Source: SAR324 cluster bacterium
GTDB taxonomy: Bacteria; SAR324; NAC60-12
Assembly: GCA_015232315.1 (NCBI GenBank)
Contig: JADFZZ010000012.1
Coordinates: forward strand, 47,335 to 111,334
Direction: 5' to 3'
Length of the DNA stretch: 64,000 nt
Shown here: piece by piece, positions 35,499 through 44,352 of the stretch
How the letters are laid out: the number at the start of each line of letters is the position of its first letter
How positions within the stretch are numbered: the stretch's first letter is position 1
The notes under the pieces: model-generated
Database searches by the model: none
Seen by the model: only the letters and a program-made list of their open reading frames with translations
What the model was told of the DNA's origin: nothing
Position numbers and translations under genes: made by a program

Positions 35499-37097
35499 AT
35501 GGATACTCCTATGCGACGATTGTTTTTTATCGGGTTGGCTTTTTTACTGTCTTTCCTGACCAGTGTTCAGGCACAGGATGGGGCACTCAAAACCAGCACA
35601 TCACCCACCAGTCAGGCTGATTATCGCTATGGTGGAAGCCTTATTTTCCGAACTCTCGATGAAGTGGAGAACATGGATCCGCCACGTATTGAATCGGATA
35701 CCACCTACAAATTGGCGAGCAATGTGTTTGAAGGCCTGGTGCGTTATCAGGGCGAAACCAATTTTATTGAACCAGCACTGGCCCAAACATGGGAAGTGTC
35801 CAAGGATCAGTTACGCTGGACCTTCTTTCTGCGGAAAGATGTTGTATTCCATGATGGTTCACCCGTTGATGGTGAGGCTGTACTGTTCAGTTTCCAGCGT
35901 CAGCGAGATTCGAAGCATCCTTATTTCAGCAAGGATTTTATTTACGACTACCTCTATGAAGAAGTGGAGTCGATTCAGCAGACAGGCAAGTATTCCATTG
36001 AATTCAAGCTCAAACGTCCCTACAGCCCGTTTCTTCACATCCTGACCATGCCCCCGGCCGCGATTGTTTCACCTAAAGCGGTCAAGCTGGATCCTGAGAA
36101 TTTTGGAAAACATCCGGTTGGCGCAGGCCCCTTCAAAGTGGGGGAATGGTCTGAAAAAGCCTTTGTGCTGGAAGCCTTTGACAAATATTGGGAGGGTCGT
36201 CCGTTTGTAGACAGGGTGGTGGTTCAACCCGCAAACTACCTCAAAGCGATGTTGCTCAATTTCCGTCAGGGCAATCTGCATCTGGCACGAGGCGTGACTG
36301 TCAATGAGTTGCTGTGGGTCAAGGGGGATTCTGACATTTTGACCAAACAGGTGCCTGCGAATCAGGTCAATTTTTTCATGTTCAATACCAAAAAAGAAAT
36401 TCTGAAAAACAAACAGGTTCGCCGGGCCTTGCAATATGTCGTCAGGAAAGACGCCATGATCCGCTGGTTGTGGCAGGACAGCGCTTTGCCTTCAGATACC
36501 ATTGTGCCACCCAACAGTTGGAGTTTCAGAGAACCCAAACATTATCAACAGGATCTGGACAAGGTTAAAACCATGCTGTCACAGGCCGGATATTCCGAGA
36601 GAATTGAACTGACCCTGCTGGCGCCTGTTCTGAGGGAAGAAGCATGGACCTTTTTGCAGGAATACTTTATTGCAGCCTGCGAAAAAGCTGGAATTCACAT
36701 CAAACTCCAGAGGATTCCCTTCAAGGAATATGTTCAGGAACTCAAAAAAGCGGAATATGACATTGTCTGGGTGGGATGGTCTGTGGATCATGGCGATCCT
36801 GACAGTTATTTCACTCCGCTCCTGCATTCCAAAAACGCCTATGACGGCAATCTGTCCAACCTGGCCTATTACAACAATGAGGAAGTTGACAAATTGATGG
36901 ACAAGGCACTGGTATTGACCGAACCGGAACAGCGGAAAAAACTTTATTTCCGCATTCAGGAGATCCTGGAGGATGATCCTCCCTGGATTCCGCTGATGGT
37001 TCCCAAACACTCATTTTTATACCATCGAAGTGTCGAAAACGTCATGGTGTCTGTGACAGGAAGACTGATTTTAGAAAAAATGTGGCTGGTCAAATAG
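35499..37097 (+). CDS. Family 5 solute-binding protein (Opp/Dpp type)
   Basis: A 532-residue periplasmic binding protein of the peptide/nickel family. A signal peptide (LFFIGLAFLLSFLTSVQAQ) is followed by the family pattern: NMDPPRIESDTTYKLASNVFEGL, LAQTWEVSKDQLRWTFFLRK, DVVFHDGSPVDGEAVLFSFQR, HPVGAGPFKV and PWIPLMVPK near the end. The ATG at 35499 or the one at 35511 could start translation; neither has a good ribosome-binding site. No permease or ATPase genes follow. The next gene is a membrane cyclase-like sensor, so the protein may present a ligand to it rather than feed a transporter; that is inference. Confidence 0.88.
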   Translation: MDTPMRRLFFIGLAFLLSFLTSVQAQDGALKTSTSPTSQADYRYGGSLIFRTLDEVENMDPPRIESDTTYKLASNVFEGLVRYQGETNFIEPALAQTWEVSKDQLRWTFFLRKDVVFHDGSPVDGEAVLFSFQRQRDSKHPYFSKDFIYDYLYEEVESIQQTGKYSIEFKLKRPYSPFLHILTMPPAAIVSPKAVKLDPENFGKHPVGAGPFKVGEWSEKAFVLEAFDKYWEGRPFVDRVVVQPANYLKAMLLNFRQGNLHLARGVTVNELLWVKGDSDILTKQVPANQVNFFMFNTKKEILKNKQVRRALQYVVRKDAMIRWLWQDSALPSDTIVPPNSWSFREPKHYQQDLDKVKTMLSQAGYSERIELTLLAPVLREEAWTFLQEYFIAACEKAGIHIKLQRIPFKEYVQELKKAEYDIVWVGWSVDHGDPDSYFTPLLHSKNAYDGNLSNLAYYNNEEVDKLMDKALVLTEPEQRKKLYFRIQEILEDDPPWIPLMVPKHSFLYHRSVENVMVSVTGRLILEKMWLVK

Positions 37098-37164
37098 TCG
37101 CGACAAGCGAATGTTCTCGGCCCGAGACCTTTTCAATATCCGAATTTTTTCAGGAGTTCCCTGT

Positions 37165-39171
37165 ATGAAACTTAGTATTCGTTTTCAGATCATCACCCTG
37201 TGTATTGTCCTTGTATTGCTGGCAGTGGTCACTGTGACCTGGGTCAGTATCGCCCGTATGACAGCTCAGGTTGATGACAGCCTGTATCAAACCGGACAGC
37301 GAGTCCTGGAAAATATCACCCAGACCCGCATCAAGGAGTTTCTGGAAAAAGCGGAACGCATGTCAGTCCTTCTGTCACGCAACAATGACATGATGGAGAT
37401 GCTCCGTGAAAACAACGCGACAGGCCTGGAACAATGGCTGGAGATGCAATCCAAAACAGAAATTTACGCCTTGATGGAAATTTTTAACAAAGACCGCGAA
37501 CGTTTGGCAAAAAACCGTTGGCTCAATAAGAAAGATCAGGATGTGGAGCCTTTCCTCACAGCATCCGATGACACAACGCTCGAAAAAGCCAAAGATTATC
37601 AGATCAGTGCCGAACTCAGAGCGGTTGTCGGTGGACTGCTCATGAAAGTCTACATGCCGGTTGTGGACCCGGTGAATATGAATGTTCTGGGGGTTTTGAT
37701 CATCAGTTTTCCCATGGTGAATGACTGGCTGGATTTCATCCGGGGAGAATCTGAATATCAGTTGACCATCACCAACACCAAAAGTCCTGAAATTGTTACC
37801 ACCTTTGTCACACCAGAGGGCTTGAGAATGGAATCCTTGCCTGAAGAAGTCACTCAGGCGATTGATCTGCAAAACAATGGTTATCTGGAAAAAGTCTCCC
37901 AGTTTGATCAATCCTACATGGTATTTTTCACTCCGATCAATGACCTGCGGTTTGTACCACGCGGACATCTGGTAGTCTGGATGTCTCGAGAACTGATTGA
38001 AAAAACAACCCGTGAAATTTTGACCGTTCTGCTGTTTGTGGCCATTGCCGCGATTGTGATTTGTATCATTCTCGGACTTGTAGTGGCCTTGGGCATGACC
38101 CGTCCGCTGATGAATCTCACCAATTCAGTGTCAGATATTAATTTTGAAAATCTGCACATGGAAGAAATCGACATCAAATCTCCTGTTAAAAACGAACTCA
38201 CGATTCTTCAGGATTCGTTCAACATGATGCGGGCCAATCTGTTGCGTGAACGTGACAAAATGACAGTTGCGCTGAATGTGTTTGGAAAATTTGTTCCCCG
38301 TGAACTGCTTGATAAAATGACACGGGGAAGCATGGAGCAGGTGGAAGTCGGCAAAATGGAATTTGAAAATTTCACACTGCTGTCTTCTGAAATGTATGAT
38401 TTTCCACGATTCCAGCGATTGTTGTCCGATAAGGATCTGTTTCAGTTCATGCAGAATTACACCCAGGAAATCGCGGCCTGTATTGAAAGTTACGAAGGTT
38501 TTGGCGACAAATTCAGCCAGGGACGGTTCAAGGCGATTTTCGCGCATCGCGACAAACAGCGTGAAGTGTTCCACGCACTGCACGCGGCTATCATGGCACA
38601 AACCACTTTCAAGGCGCTTTCAGACAAACTGGCCGAAAGATTTCCTGATCTCAATGATCCCAATTTTGTAGTCGGGATCGGAATTCACACGGGAACCGTT
38701 TATTTTGGAACACTGGGCAGTGAATTCCGGATGGACCTGGCTACGATGGGGAATTCAGTGCGCATTTCCGCAAGGTTGTGCCATATTGCCCGCCAGTATC
38801 AATGCCGGATTGTCGCCTCGTTTGAAACCATTCAACACCTTGGTGAAAACAGTCCGTTCAAATATCGGGAACTGGATAAAATCTGGATTGAGGAAATGGG
38901 TGTTCCCATTCAGATTTATGAAATTTTTGACGGTGATCCGTTAGAGATCAGGGAGTTGAAAGAACAGATGGTCGATATTTTCACCGATGGCATCCGGCAT
39001 TTCCGCGATCAGGACTGGGAAGCCGCCTTTACCTGTTTTCAGAAATGCGCGGAAATTTACCCGCAGGATCATCCAACCAAGCTTTATCTTGAGCGCCTGG
39101 AGCGATTCCAGTCCATGGAACTGCCTACAGATTGGGATGGAACTGTGCAAGGGCGGGTATTCCGGCATTGA
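37165..39171 (+). CDS. Membrane protein with Cache-like, HAMP and degenerate class III cyclase domains
   Basis: A 668-residue inner-membrane protein. An N-terminal helix and a second one (VLLFVAIAAIVICIILGL) bracket a periplasmic Cache-like sensor domain; a HAMP segment (TRPLMNLTNSV) and a cyclase homology domain follow (about 395-590), then a TPR-like tail ending DWDGTV, as in many bacterial adenylate cyclases. The fold motifs VVGIGIHTGTVYFGTLGSE are kept, but the two metal-binding aspartates are Glu409 (LLSSEMYDF) and Gly453 (DKFSQGRF), and the transition-state Asn is Arg533. R537 remains. It is probably not an active cyclase. AGGAG precedes ATG 37165. It follows the binding-protein gene by 67 bases. 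Confidence 0.85.
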   Translation: MKLSIRFQIITLCIVLVLLAVVTVTWVSIARMTAQVDDSLYQTGQRVLENITQTRIKEFLEKAERMSVLLSRNNDMMEMLRENNATGLEQWLEMQSKTEIYALMEIFNKDRERLAKNRWLNKKDQDVEPFLTASDDTTLEKAKDYQISAELRAVVGGLLMKVYMPVVDPVNMNVLGVLIISFPMVNDWLDFIRGESEYQLTITNTKSPEIVTTFVTPEGLRMESLPEEVTQAIDLQNNGYLEKVSQFDQSYMVFFTPINDLRFVPRGHLVVWMSRELIEKTTREILTVLLFVAIAAIVICIILGLVVALGMTRPLMNLTNSVSDINFENLHMEEIDIKSPVKNELTILQDSFNMMRANLLRERDKMTVALNVFGKFVPRELLDKMTRGSMEQVEVGKMEFENFTLLSSEMYDFPRFQRLLSDKDLFQFMQNYTQEIAACIESYEGFGDKFSQGRFKAIFAHRDKQREVFHALHAAIMAQTTFKALSDKLAERFPDLNDPNFVVGIGIHTGTVYFGTLGSEFRMDLATMGNSVRISARLCHIARQYQCRIVASFETIQHLGENSPFKYRELDKIWIEEMGVPIQIYEIFDGDPLEIRELKEQMVDIFTDGIRHFRDQDWEAAFTCFQKCAEIYPQDHPTKLYLERLERFQSMELPTDWDGTVQGRVFRH

Positions 39172-39206
39172 GAGCGTTTTTACCAGAAAACCAGTTTTAC
39201 GGAAAC

Positions 39207-39911
39207 TCACCATGCAATCGGTTTTTTATCTCTGAAAAACCCACCTGAGGGCCCAGACTCAGGAAGTGTTGCAAGCCATACAATGGTTTCAGCGCCTTTG
39301 TCCACGGTTCGAGTCGCGTTGGAACCACCCATATCGGTTTTAACCCATCCCGGACAGACGGCGTTGACTTTGATGCCTTTTCCCTGAAGCTCATCATGCA
39401 TGATCCGGGTCAAGGCATTGAGTGCTGTTTTTGACATCCGATAGCCATACCATCCACCATTCATATCTTCGAGAGAAGCCATTCCGGTAGACACATTCAC
39501 AATTCGACCATAACCCTGTTCCAGCATCAATGGCACCAGCGCCTGAGACACATGAAACGCGCCCAGGGTGTTGTTTTCAAAACTTTGCCTGATCGTTTGG
39601 GGGTCAGCAGAAAGAAACGGAATGCCGGTTGATGAATCCTTTGAATGATCAAAAATCGCTCCGGCATTATTCACCAGAATATCCAGAGTTTTATATTTGT
39701 TCTGAATATAGTGCTTCAAGGCCTGTGCACTGGCTGGAATTGTGATATCCAGCGGATGATAATCCACGTTCAGTTTGTCCGCTTCTTTTTGGCCTTTTTG
39801 GGAATCCCGACTGGTCAAAATCACCTGAATTCCCTGAAGGGATAGTTGTCGGCATGTTTCCAGGCCGATCCCTCTATTACCACCTGTCACCACTGCCAGT
39901 TTTTGTTTCAT
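39207..39911 (-). CDS. Short-chain dehydrogenase/reductase, carbonyl reductase-like
   Basis: A 234-residue classical SDR. The NAD(P)-binding motif is TGGNRGIG (residues 9-16), with LVNNAGAIF, the catalytic Ser in IVNVSTGMAS and the YxxxK motif YGYRMSK. NVSTGMASLEDMNGGWYGY and CPGWVKTDMGG resemble carbonyl-reductase-type SDRs. AGGAAAC lies before the ATG. Substrate unknown. It is convergent with the cyclase-like gene and divergent from a second SDR. Confidence 0.88.
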   Translation of the reverse strand: MKQKLAVVTGGNRGIGLETCRQLSLQGIQVILTSRDSQKGQKEADKLNVDYHPLDITIPASAQALKHYIQNKYKTLDILVNNAGAIFDHSKDSSTGIPFLSADPQTIRQSFENNTLGAFHVSQALVPLMLEQGYGRIVNVSTGMASLEDMNGGWYGYRMSKTALNALTRIMHDELQGKGIKVNAVCPGWVKTDMGGSNATRTVDKGAETIVWLATLPESGPSGGFFRDKKPIAW

Positions 39912-40052
39912 GTTGTTTCCTGAATTGAAGGTTCATCTTAAAAAATTGAGAAAACCAGAATTAAAATAATTTGAAAAATATGGCAATCCTGAGATACAGA
40001 TTTACAATTTTGAATAACCACTCGATGAAATCGAATAATGAAAGGAAAAAAT

Positions 40053-40805
40053 ATGGAGACTAAAACGGTTGTGATCACAGGCGCGAGTTCCGGAATCGGC
40101 AAAGCGTTGGCCTTTGAATATGCCAAACGCGGTTATCATCTGGGATTGACAGCCAGAAGATTGAACCTGCTGGAAGAAATCAAACAACAGGTGGAGCAGC
40201 AGTATTCCTCGGTCAAGGTGGAAATCCTGGAATTGGATGTAATGGATGAACGGGCTGTGTTTGCCGTGATGTCGCAATTTGCGGAACGATTCAGAACACT
40301 GGATGTCATCATCATCAATGCTGGAGTTTCTCTGCCTTGTAATCCGGGAACAGGCAAATATGAAAAAATTCAAAAAACATTTCAAACCAACCTGACTGGA
40401 GCCATTGCGACCATTGAAGCCTCTGTGGAAATTCTCAAACGTCAGAAATCCGGACAGATTGTTGGCATTTCATCTGTCGCCGCCTTCAGGGGATTGCCCG
40501 GTAACGCGGCATATTCAGCGTCAAAAGCAGCTTTATCCACCTACATGGAAGGCATCCGCAACCATCTGCGAAAACATCACATTGACGTGACCGTGCTCCA
40601 TCCCGGATTCATCCACACTCCACTCGTAGAAAAACTGGATACGCCAGTGCCATTCATGATATCCGTTGAAAAAGGCGCCCGGCAGATAGCCGATCTGATC
40701 GAAAAACGGGTTTATAATTCGACAATTCCTGTCATGCCCTGGAGTGCGGTTTCAAAATTGATGCGTGCGATTCCAGATAAAGTATGGGCAAGATTTGGCC
40801 GATAA
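40053..40805 (+). CDS. Short-chain dehydrogenase/reductase
   Basis: A 250-residue classical SDR: TGASSGIGKALA (cofactor site), LDVIIINAGVSLP, GISSVAAFRGLPGNAAYSAS and the YSASK active-site motif, with HPGFIHTPL. The tail (WSAVSKLMRAIPDKVWARF) resembles membrane-associated SDRs of lipid metabolism. I take the ATG at 40053, where AAAGGA is correctly spaced, over the ATG at 40038, which itself spans the ribosome-binding site. Substrate unknown. Confidence 0.88.
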   Translation: METKTVVITGASSGIGKALAFEYAKRGYHLGLTARRLNLLEEIKQQVEQQYSSVKVEILELDVMDERAVFAVMSQFAERFRTLDVIIINAGVSLPCNPGTGKYEKIQKTFQTNLTGAIATIEASVEILKRQKSGQIVGISSVAAFRGLPGNAAYSASKAALSTYMEGIRNHLRKHHIDVTVLHPGFIHTPLVEKLDTPVPFMISVEKGARQIADLIEKRVYNSTIPVMPWSAVSKLMRAIPDKVWARFGR

Positions 40806-40882
40806 CTGTACCTGGAATGGGTGAAATCCGGGATATCGAAAAGAATATACCAGAGGGATGAGTCTTGAATTATTGAACGATT

Positions 40883-41119
40883 TTAAATCTGAAAATCCTG
40901 ATAATCCTGTTCCAGATCAAAGGGTGGAATTTTTTTCCAGAAGTCCTGTTGGAGATCCTGCTGACATTGTTCGCATCCGCATTTGAGTTTCCACATTTTG
41001 AAGAAACCCCAGCTCATGAAATACCCGCAATTTTCACAGGTATAACCTTCTTCTGTTGGAAACGCGGACATTTCCTCACAGTTGCGACATTGAACAGGTG
41101 CTGTATTTTCGTCGTTCAT
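40883..41119 (-). CDS. Small zinc-ribbon-like protein
   Basis: A 78-residue protein with seven cysteines: C11-C14 and C28-C31 as two CxxC knuckles of a zinc ribbon (CRNCEE, CENCGY), then a second cluster CGCEQC (C47, C49, C52). The last 20 residues are acidic and aromatic. AAGGGGG precedes the ATG. It is the last gene of the gcvPB-mce-galE run, 58 bases after galE. No named family recognised; metal binding is inferred. Confidence 0.7.
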   Translation of the reverse strand: MNDENTAPVQCRNCEEMSAFPTEEGYTCENCGYFMSWGFFKMWKLKCGCEQCQQDLQQDFWKKIPPFDLEQDYQDFQI

Positions 41120-41177
41120 TCATCCCCCTTGATCTCGAAAACAATGATTTTTTGCATATTCATTTGAGGAATGTGGG

Positions 41178-42164
41178 TCAGCGTTTGGAAAATCCATAGG
41201 CTTTAAGCATAGTTTGAATCAGTGTTTTTACATCACTGTGCACAGGACTCCAGCCTAACACCTCAAGGGCTTTCTGACTGGTGGCCAAAACAACCGGAGG
41301 GTCACCGGGACGTCGGGGTGCCTGCTCTACCGTGAAATCAATGCCGGACATTTCCCTGGCCGCCTTCAGCATTTCAAAAACGGTCAATCCCTGAGACGTT
41401 CCCAGATTGACAATCAGACTCGGTTGCCCTTTCAGCAAATATTCCAGAGCGCGAACATGGCCACTGGCAAGATCTGTCACATGGATATAATCCCTGATAC
41501 AACTGCCGTCCCGTGTTTCATAATCATCCCCGAAGACCATCACTTTTTCACGTTTGCCCACGATGGCTTCCATCACAATCGGCAGCAAATTGGCGGGCGA
41601 TTGTTCGAGTCCATTGATTTCACCCTCGACATCATAGCCTGCGGCGTTGAAATACCGTAAACAAACATGATTCAGATTTTTGAGGCGACCATACCAGTCA
41701 AGAATGCGTTCAATTTCAAGCTTGGTAAAACCATAAAAATTGGCAGGTTGAGTGGGATGTTTTTCATCAATCGGGACATATTGCGGATCGCCATAAACCG
41801 CGGCGGTGGATGAAAAAATAAATTTATTGATGCCCGCGGCCACCACTTCATTGAGCAGGTTGATGGTGCCTGAAATGTTATGCACCGCATATTTATCAGG
41901 AATGACCATGGACTCACCTGCCGCTTTCAAAGCCGCAAGATGAATGACTGCGTCAATGTTCCGGCAAGCTTCCCTGATTTGCGGCGGTATCAGCAGATCC
42001 CCATGAATGAAAGAGGCTCCAGGTTGTAAATTCTGTCGCAATCCGGAACTCAGATTGTCAAAAACTGTCACCTGAAAACCGGCACGCAGAAGAGCCTTGA
42101 CCACATGACTCCCAATGTAACCTGCGCCACCGACCACCAAAACCCTGCACTGTGTAGCACTCAT
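41178..42164 (-). CDS. galE: UDP-glucose 4-epimerase
   Basis: A 328-residue extended SDR that interconverts UDP-glucose and UDP-galactose for surface polysaccharide or galactose metabolism. It has VVGGAGYIGSHVV, FSSTAAVYGDP, the YxxxK site in NFYGFTKLEIE, and the family segments LRYFNAAGYD and DGSCIRDYIHVTDLA. I use the ATG at 42164, with GAGGA seven bases upstream; a preceding ATG at 42170 directly abuts that site. It lies 19 bases after the epimerase gene mce. Confidence 0.95.
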   Translation of the reverse strand: MSATQCRVLVVGGAGYIGSHVVKALLRAGFQVTVFDNLSSGLRQNLQPGASFIHGDLLIPPQIREACRNIDAVIHLAALKAAGESMVIPDKYAVHNISGTINLLNEVVAAGINKFIFSSTAAVYGDPQYVPIDEKHPTQPANFYGFTKLEIERILDWYGRLKNLNHVCLRYFNAAGYDVEGEINGLEQSPANLLPIVMEAIVGKREKVMVFGDDYETRDGSCIRDYIHVTDLASGHVRALEYLLKGQPSLIVNLGTSQGLTVFEMLKAAREMSGIDFTVEQAPRRPGDPPVVLATSQKALEVLGWSPVHSDVKTLIQTMLKAYGFSKR

Positions 42165-42183
42165 TGCCATTCCTCAAACTGGA

Positions 42184-42666
42184 TTATTTATCCTGTGGGT
42201 CTTCAACGACCTCAAACAATACACCAAACGGATTTTGATCCCGTGATTTGGGATGAATAAAAAACACCGTGGTGCCTCTTGAACCCGGACGAGGTGCCGC
42301 ATCAATGATGTTGAAACCTTCTTTTTTCAAATGATTGAATGCCGCATGGATATCTTTTACACGAAAGCCGACATGCGCCAGGCCACCTTTTCCGCCACCA
42401 CGTTCAATCATTTTCTGAACGGGAGATTGATCACTCAGAGGTTCCAGTAATTGAATCAGATTAGGGCTGTTGCCAATGCGAAGCAACGATTCACGAACCT
42501 GATCTTTGCCGAGAATTTCTTCCCGATGCATTTCCTGGAATCCCATCAGTTGATATGCTTCAACCTGCGCGTCCAGTTCTCCCTTGAGAACAGCGATAGC
42601 GATATGATCCACAAACAAAAAGCCTGGAACACGTTCCATCTCATTGGTGTTAAAATTGGCTGTCAT
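42184..42666 (-). CDS. mce: Methylmalonyl-CoA epimerase (VOC family)
   Basis: A 160-residue vicinal-oxygen-chelate protein. VDHIAIAV at the start, VRESLLRIGNSPNLIQLLEP, GGGKGGLAHVGFRV and the end VLFEVVE supply the His-Gln/Glu-His-Glu metal site and match methylmalonyl-CoA epimerase. It would convert (S)- to (R)-methylmalonyl-CoA in propionate, odd-chain or branched amino-acid breakdown, fitting the fadBA genes. No mutase gene is near. ATG 42666 has GGAG upstream; the in-frame ATG at 42678 overlaps that site. Other VOC functions are possible. Confidence 0.82.
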   Translation of the reverse strand: MTANFNTNEMERVPGFLFVDHIAIAVLKGELDAQVEAYQLMGFQEMHREEILGKDQVRESLLRIGNSPNLIQLLEPLSDQSPVQKMIERGGGKGGLAHVGFRVKDIHAAFNHLKKEGFNIIDAAPRPGSRGTTVFFIHPKSRDQNPFGVLFEVVEDPQDK

Positions 42667-42695
42667 GTGTTTCTCCATGCGGATGAATGATTATT

Positions 42696-44192
42696 TTATT
42701 CTGGTTTTTGACTGGAAGGCGTCCAGCGCAAAACCGGTTTACGTGCGGCAAGACTTTCGTCCAGACGCCGTCTTGGTGTCAGATGCGGTGCTGTTTTCAC
42801 GAGTTCCGGGTTTTCATCGGCTTCCTGCAGAATCTGTTTGATGGCATCCACGAACCGATCCAGTTCATCTTTGGGTTCCGATTCAGTGGGTTCAATCATC
42901 AGGGCACCTTTGACGATCAACGGGAAATATACGGTTGGCGGATGAAATCCATAGTCAATCAATCGTTTGGCCAGATCCAGCATGGCGATGCCGCCATGTT
43001 TATCGAGTCCCTTGTCACTGAACACGACTTCATGCAAGGAGGCTTCATGGGATGCGAGTGACAGGATGTCTTTCAACTGATGCTTGAGATAATTGGCATT
43101 CAGTACCGCTACTTCTGACATTTGTTTCAACCCATCGCTACCAAGTGCCACTATATAGGTCAACGCTCGTAGAAGGATTCCGAAATTCCCATAAAATGTG
43201 GAAACTTTGCCAATGGATTGAGGACAATCCCAATCCAGAAAATAGCCACCATTGGCATGTAAACCAACACGGGGTACGGGCAAATAAGGTGCCAGTGTGC
43301 TGGTGCAGAAACAGGGACCTGCTCCGGGACCGCCCCCGCCATGAGGCGTGGCAAAAGTTTTATGCAGATTCAGATGCAGAACGTCCATGCCATAATCACC
43401 AGGGCGGGCAATCCCGACCTGAGCGTTCATATTGGCACCATCGCAATAAACAAAACCGCCTTTCTTATGAACAATTTCAGCGACTTTCAGGATGTCTCGT
43501 TCAAAAACCCCCAGCGTATTGGGGTTGGTAAGCATCAAACCGGCAACCTCTTCATCCATGGCTTGTTCAAGTGCTTCCAGATCGACCAGACCGTTGGGCA
43601 AACTTTTGATCTGTCGGGTTTCATAGCCTGCAAGAGCGGCACTGCTGGGGTTGGTTCCATGAGCGCTGTCAGGAATTAAAATATATTTCCGCGGGTTGCC
43701 CTGAGCTTCCAAATGAGCACGGATCAGCATGATACCGACCAGTTCGCCTTGAGCACCAGCCACCGATTGCAGGGTGACAGAGTGAAATCCCGTGATTTCC
43801 AGCAGATATTTTTCCAGCAGATACAACATCTCAAGATTGCCTTGCACCAGTTTGTCGGGCATCTCAGGATGAGTCCGGTTGAACCCGGGATAACGGGCAA
43901 TCACTTCATTGATTCTGGGATTATATTTCATGGTGCATGATCCCAACGGATACATGGCGGCATCAATCGAGAGATTTTTTTTGGAAAGTCGTGTGAAATG
44001 CCGCACTGTCTCAAACTCGGACAATTGGGGAATGCCGTCAAGATTGTCTTGACGTAAGGCAACTCCGGGCATAATGGAAGCCAGATTCACATCCGGAACA
44101 TCAAGTTCTCTCAATTTTACACCATCACCATCAGTCGCCTGATAATCAAAAGACAGCGGAGTTTCATGGAAATATCCAACGGGCGTTTTCAT
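42696..44192 (-). CDS. gcvPB: Glycine dehydrogenase (decarboxylating) subunit 2
   Basis: A 498-residue C-terminal-type subunit of the split P-protein of the glycine cleavage system, which decarboxylates glycine on PLP. The PLP lysine is in NLHKTFATPHGGGGPG; further marks are YPLGSCTMKYNP, AHGTNPSSA and NTLGVFERDI. The start at 44192 has AGGA upstream; the longer frame to 44267 is not conserved. The partner gcvPA and the gcvT and gcvH genes, usually directly upstream, are not present: the next gene upstream is on the other strand. I see no glycine riboswitch in the leader. Confidence 0.95.
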   Translation of the reverse strand: MKTPVGYFHETPLSFDYQATDGDGVKLRELDVPDVNLASIMPGVALRQDNLDGIPQLSEFETVRHFTRLSKKNLSIDAAMYPLGSCTMKYNPRINEVIARYPGFNRTHPEMPDKLVQGNLEMLYLLEKYLLEITGFHSVTLQSVAGAQGELVGIMLIRAHLEAQGNPRKYILIPDSAHGTNPSSAALAGYETRQIKSLPNGLVDLEALEQAMDEEVAGLMLTNPNTLGVFERDILKVAEIVHKKGGFVYCDGANMNAQVGIARPGDYGMDVLHLNLHKTFATPHGGGGPGAGPCFCTSTLAPYLPVPRVGLHANGGYFLDWDCPQSIGKVSTFYGNFGILLRALTYIVALGSDGLKQMSEVAVLNANYLKHQLKDILSLASHEASLHEVVFSDKGLDKHGGIAMLDLAKRLIDYGFHPPTVYFPLIVKGALMIEPTESEPKDELDRFVDAIKQILQEADENPELVKTAPHLTPRRRLDESLAARKPVLRWTPSSQKPE

Positions 44193-44352
44193 AATTATGA
44201 ATCCTGAAAAGATTGTTAGGAAAAGTGCGTGCCAGTCTTGCCATAGGTATCTTAAGACGCAAGCCAATCTTTGCTTGTCGAAGGATGGTTCAAATTTTGC
44301 TTTTTAAGGCCAAACCAGCAATTTTTTCCACTTTTTTTATTGAAGACCGCCT

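Noticed and set aside
44193..44352. Glycine riboswitch upstream of gcvPB
   Set aside because: I looked for the tandem conserved core expected before gcv genes and did not see it in the 160-base leader.
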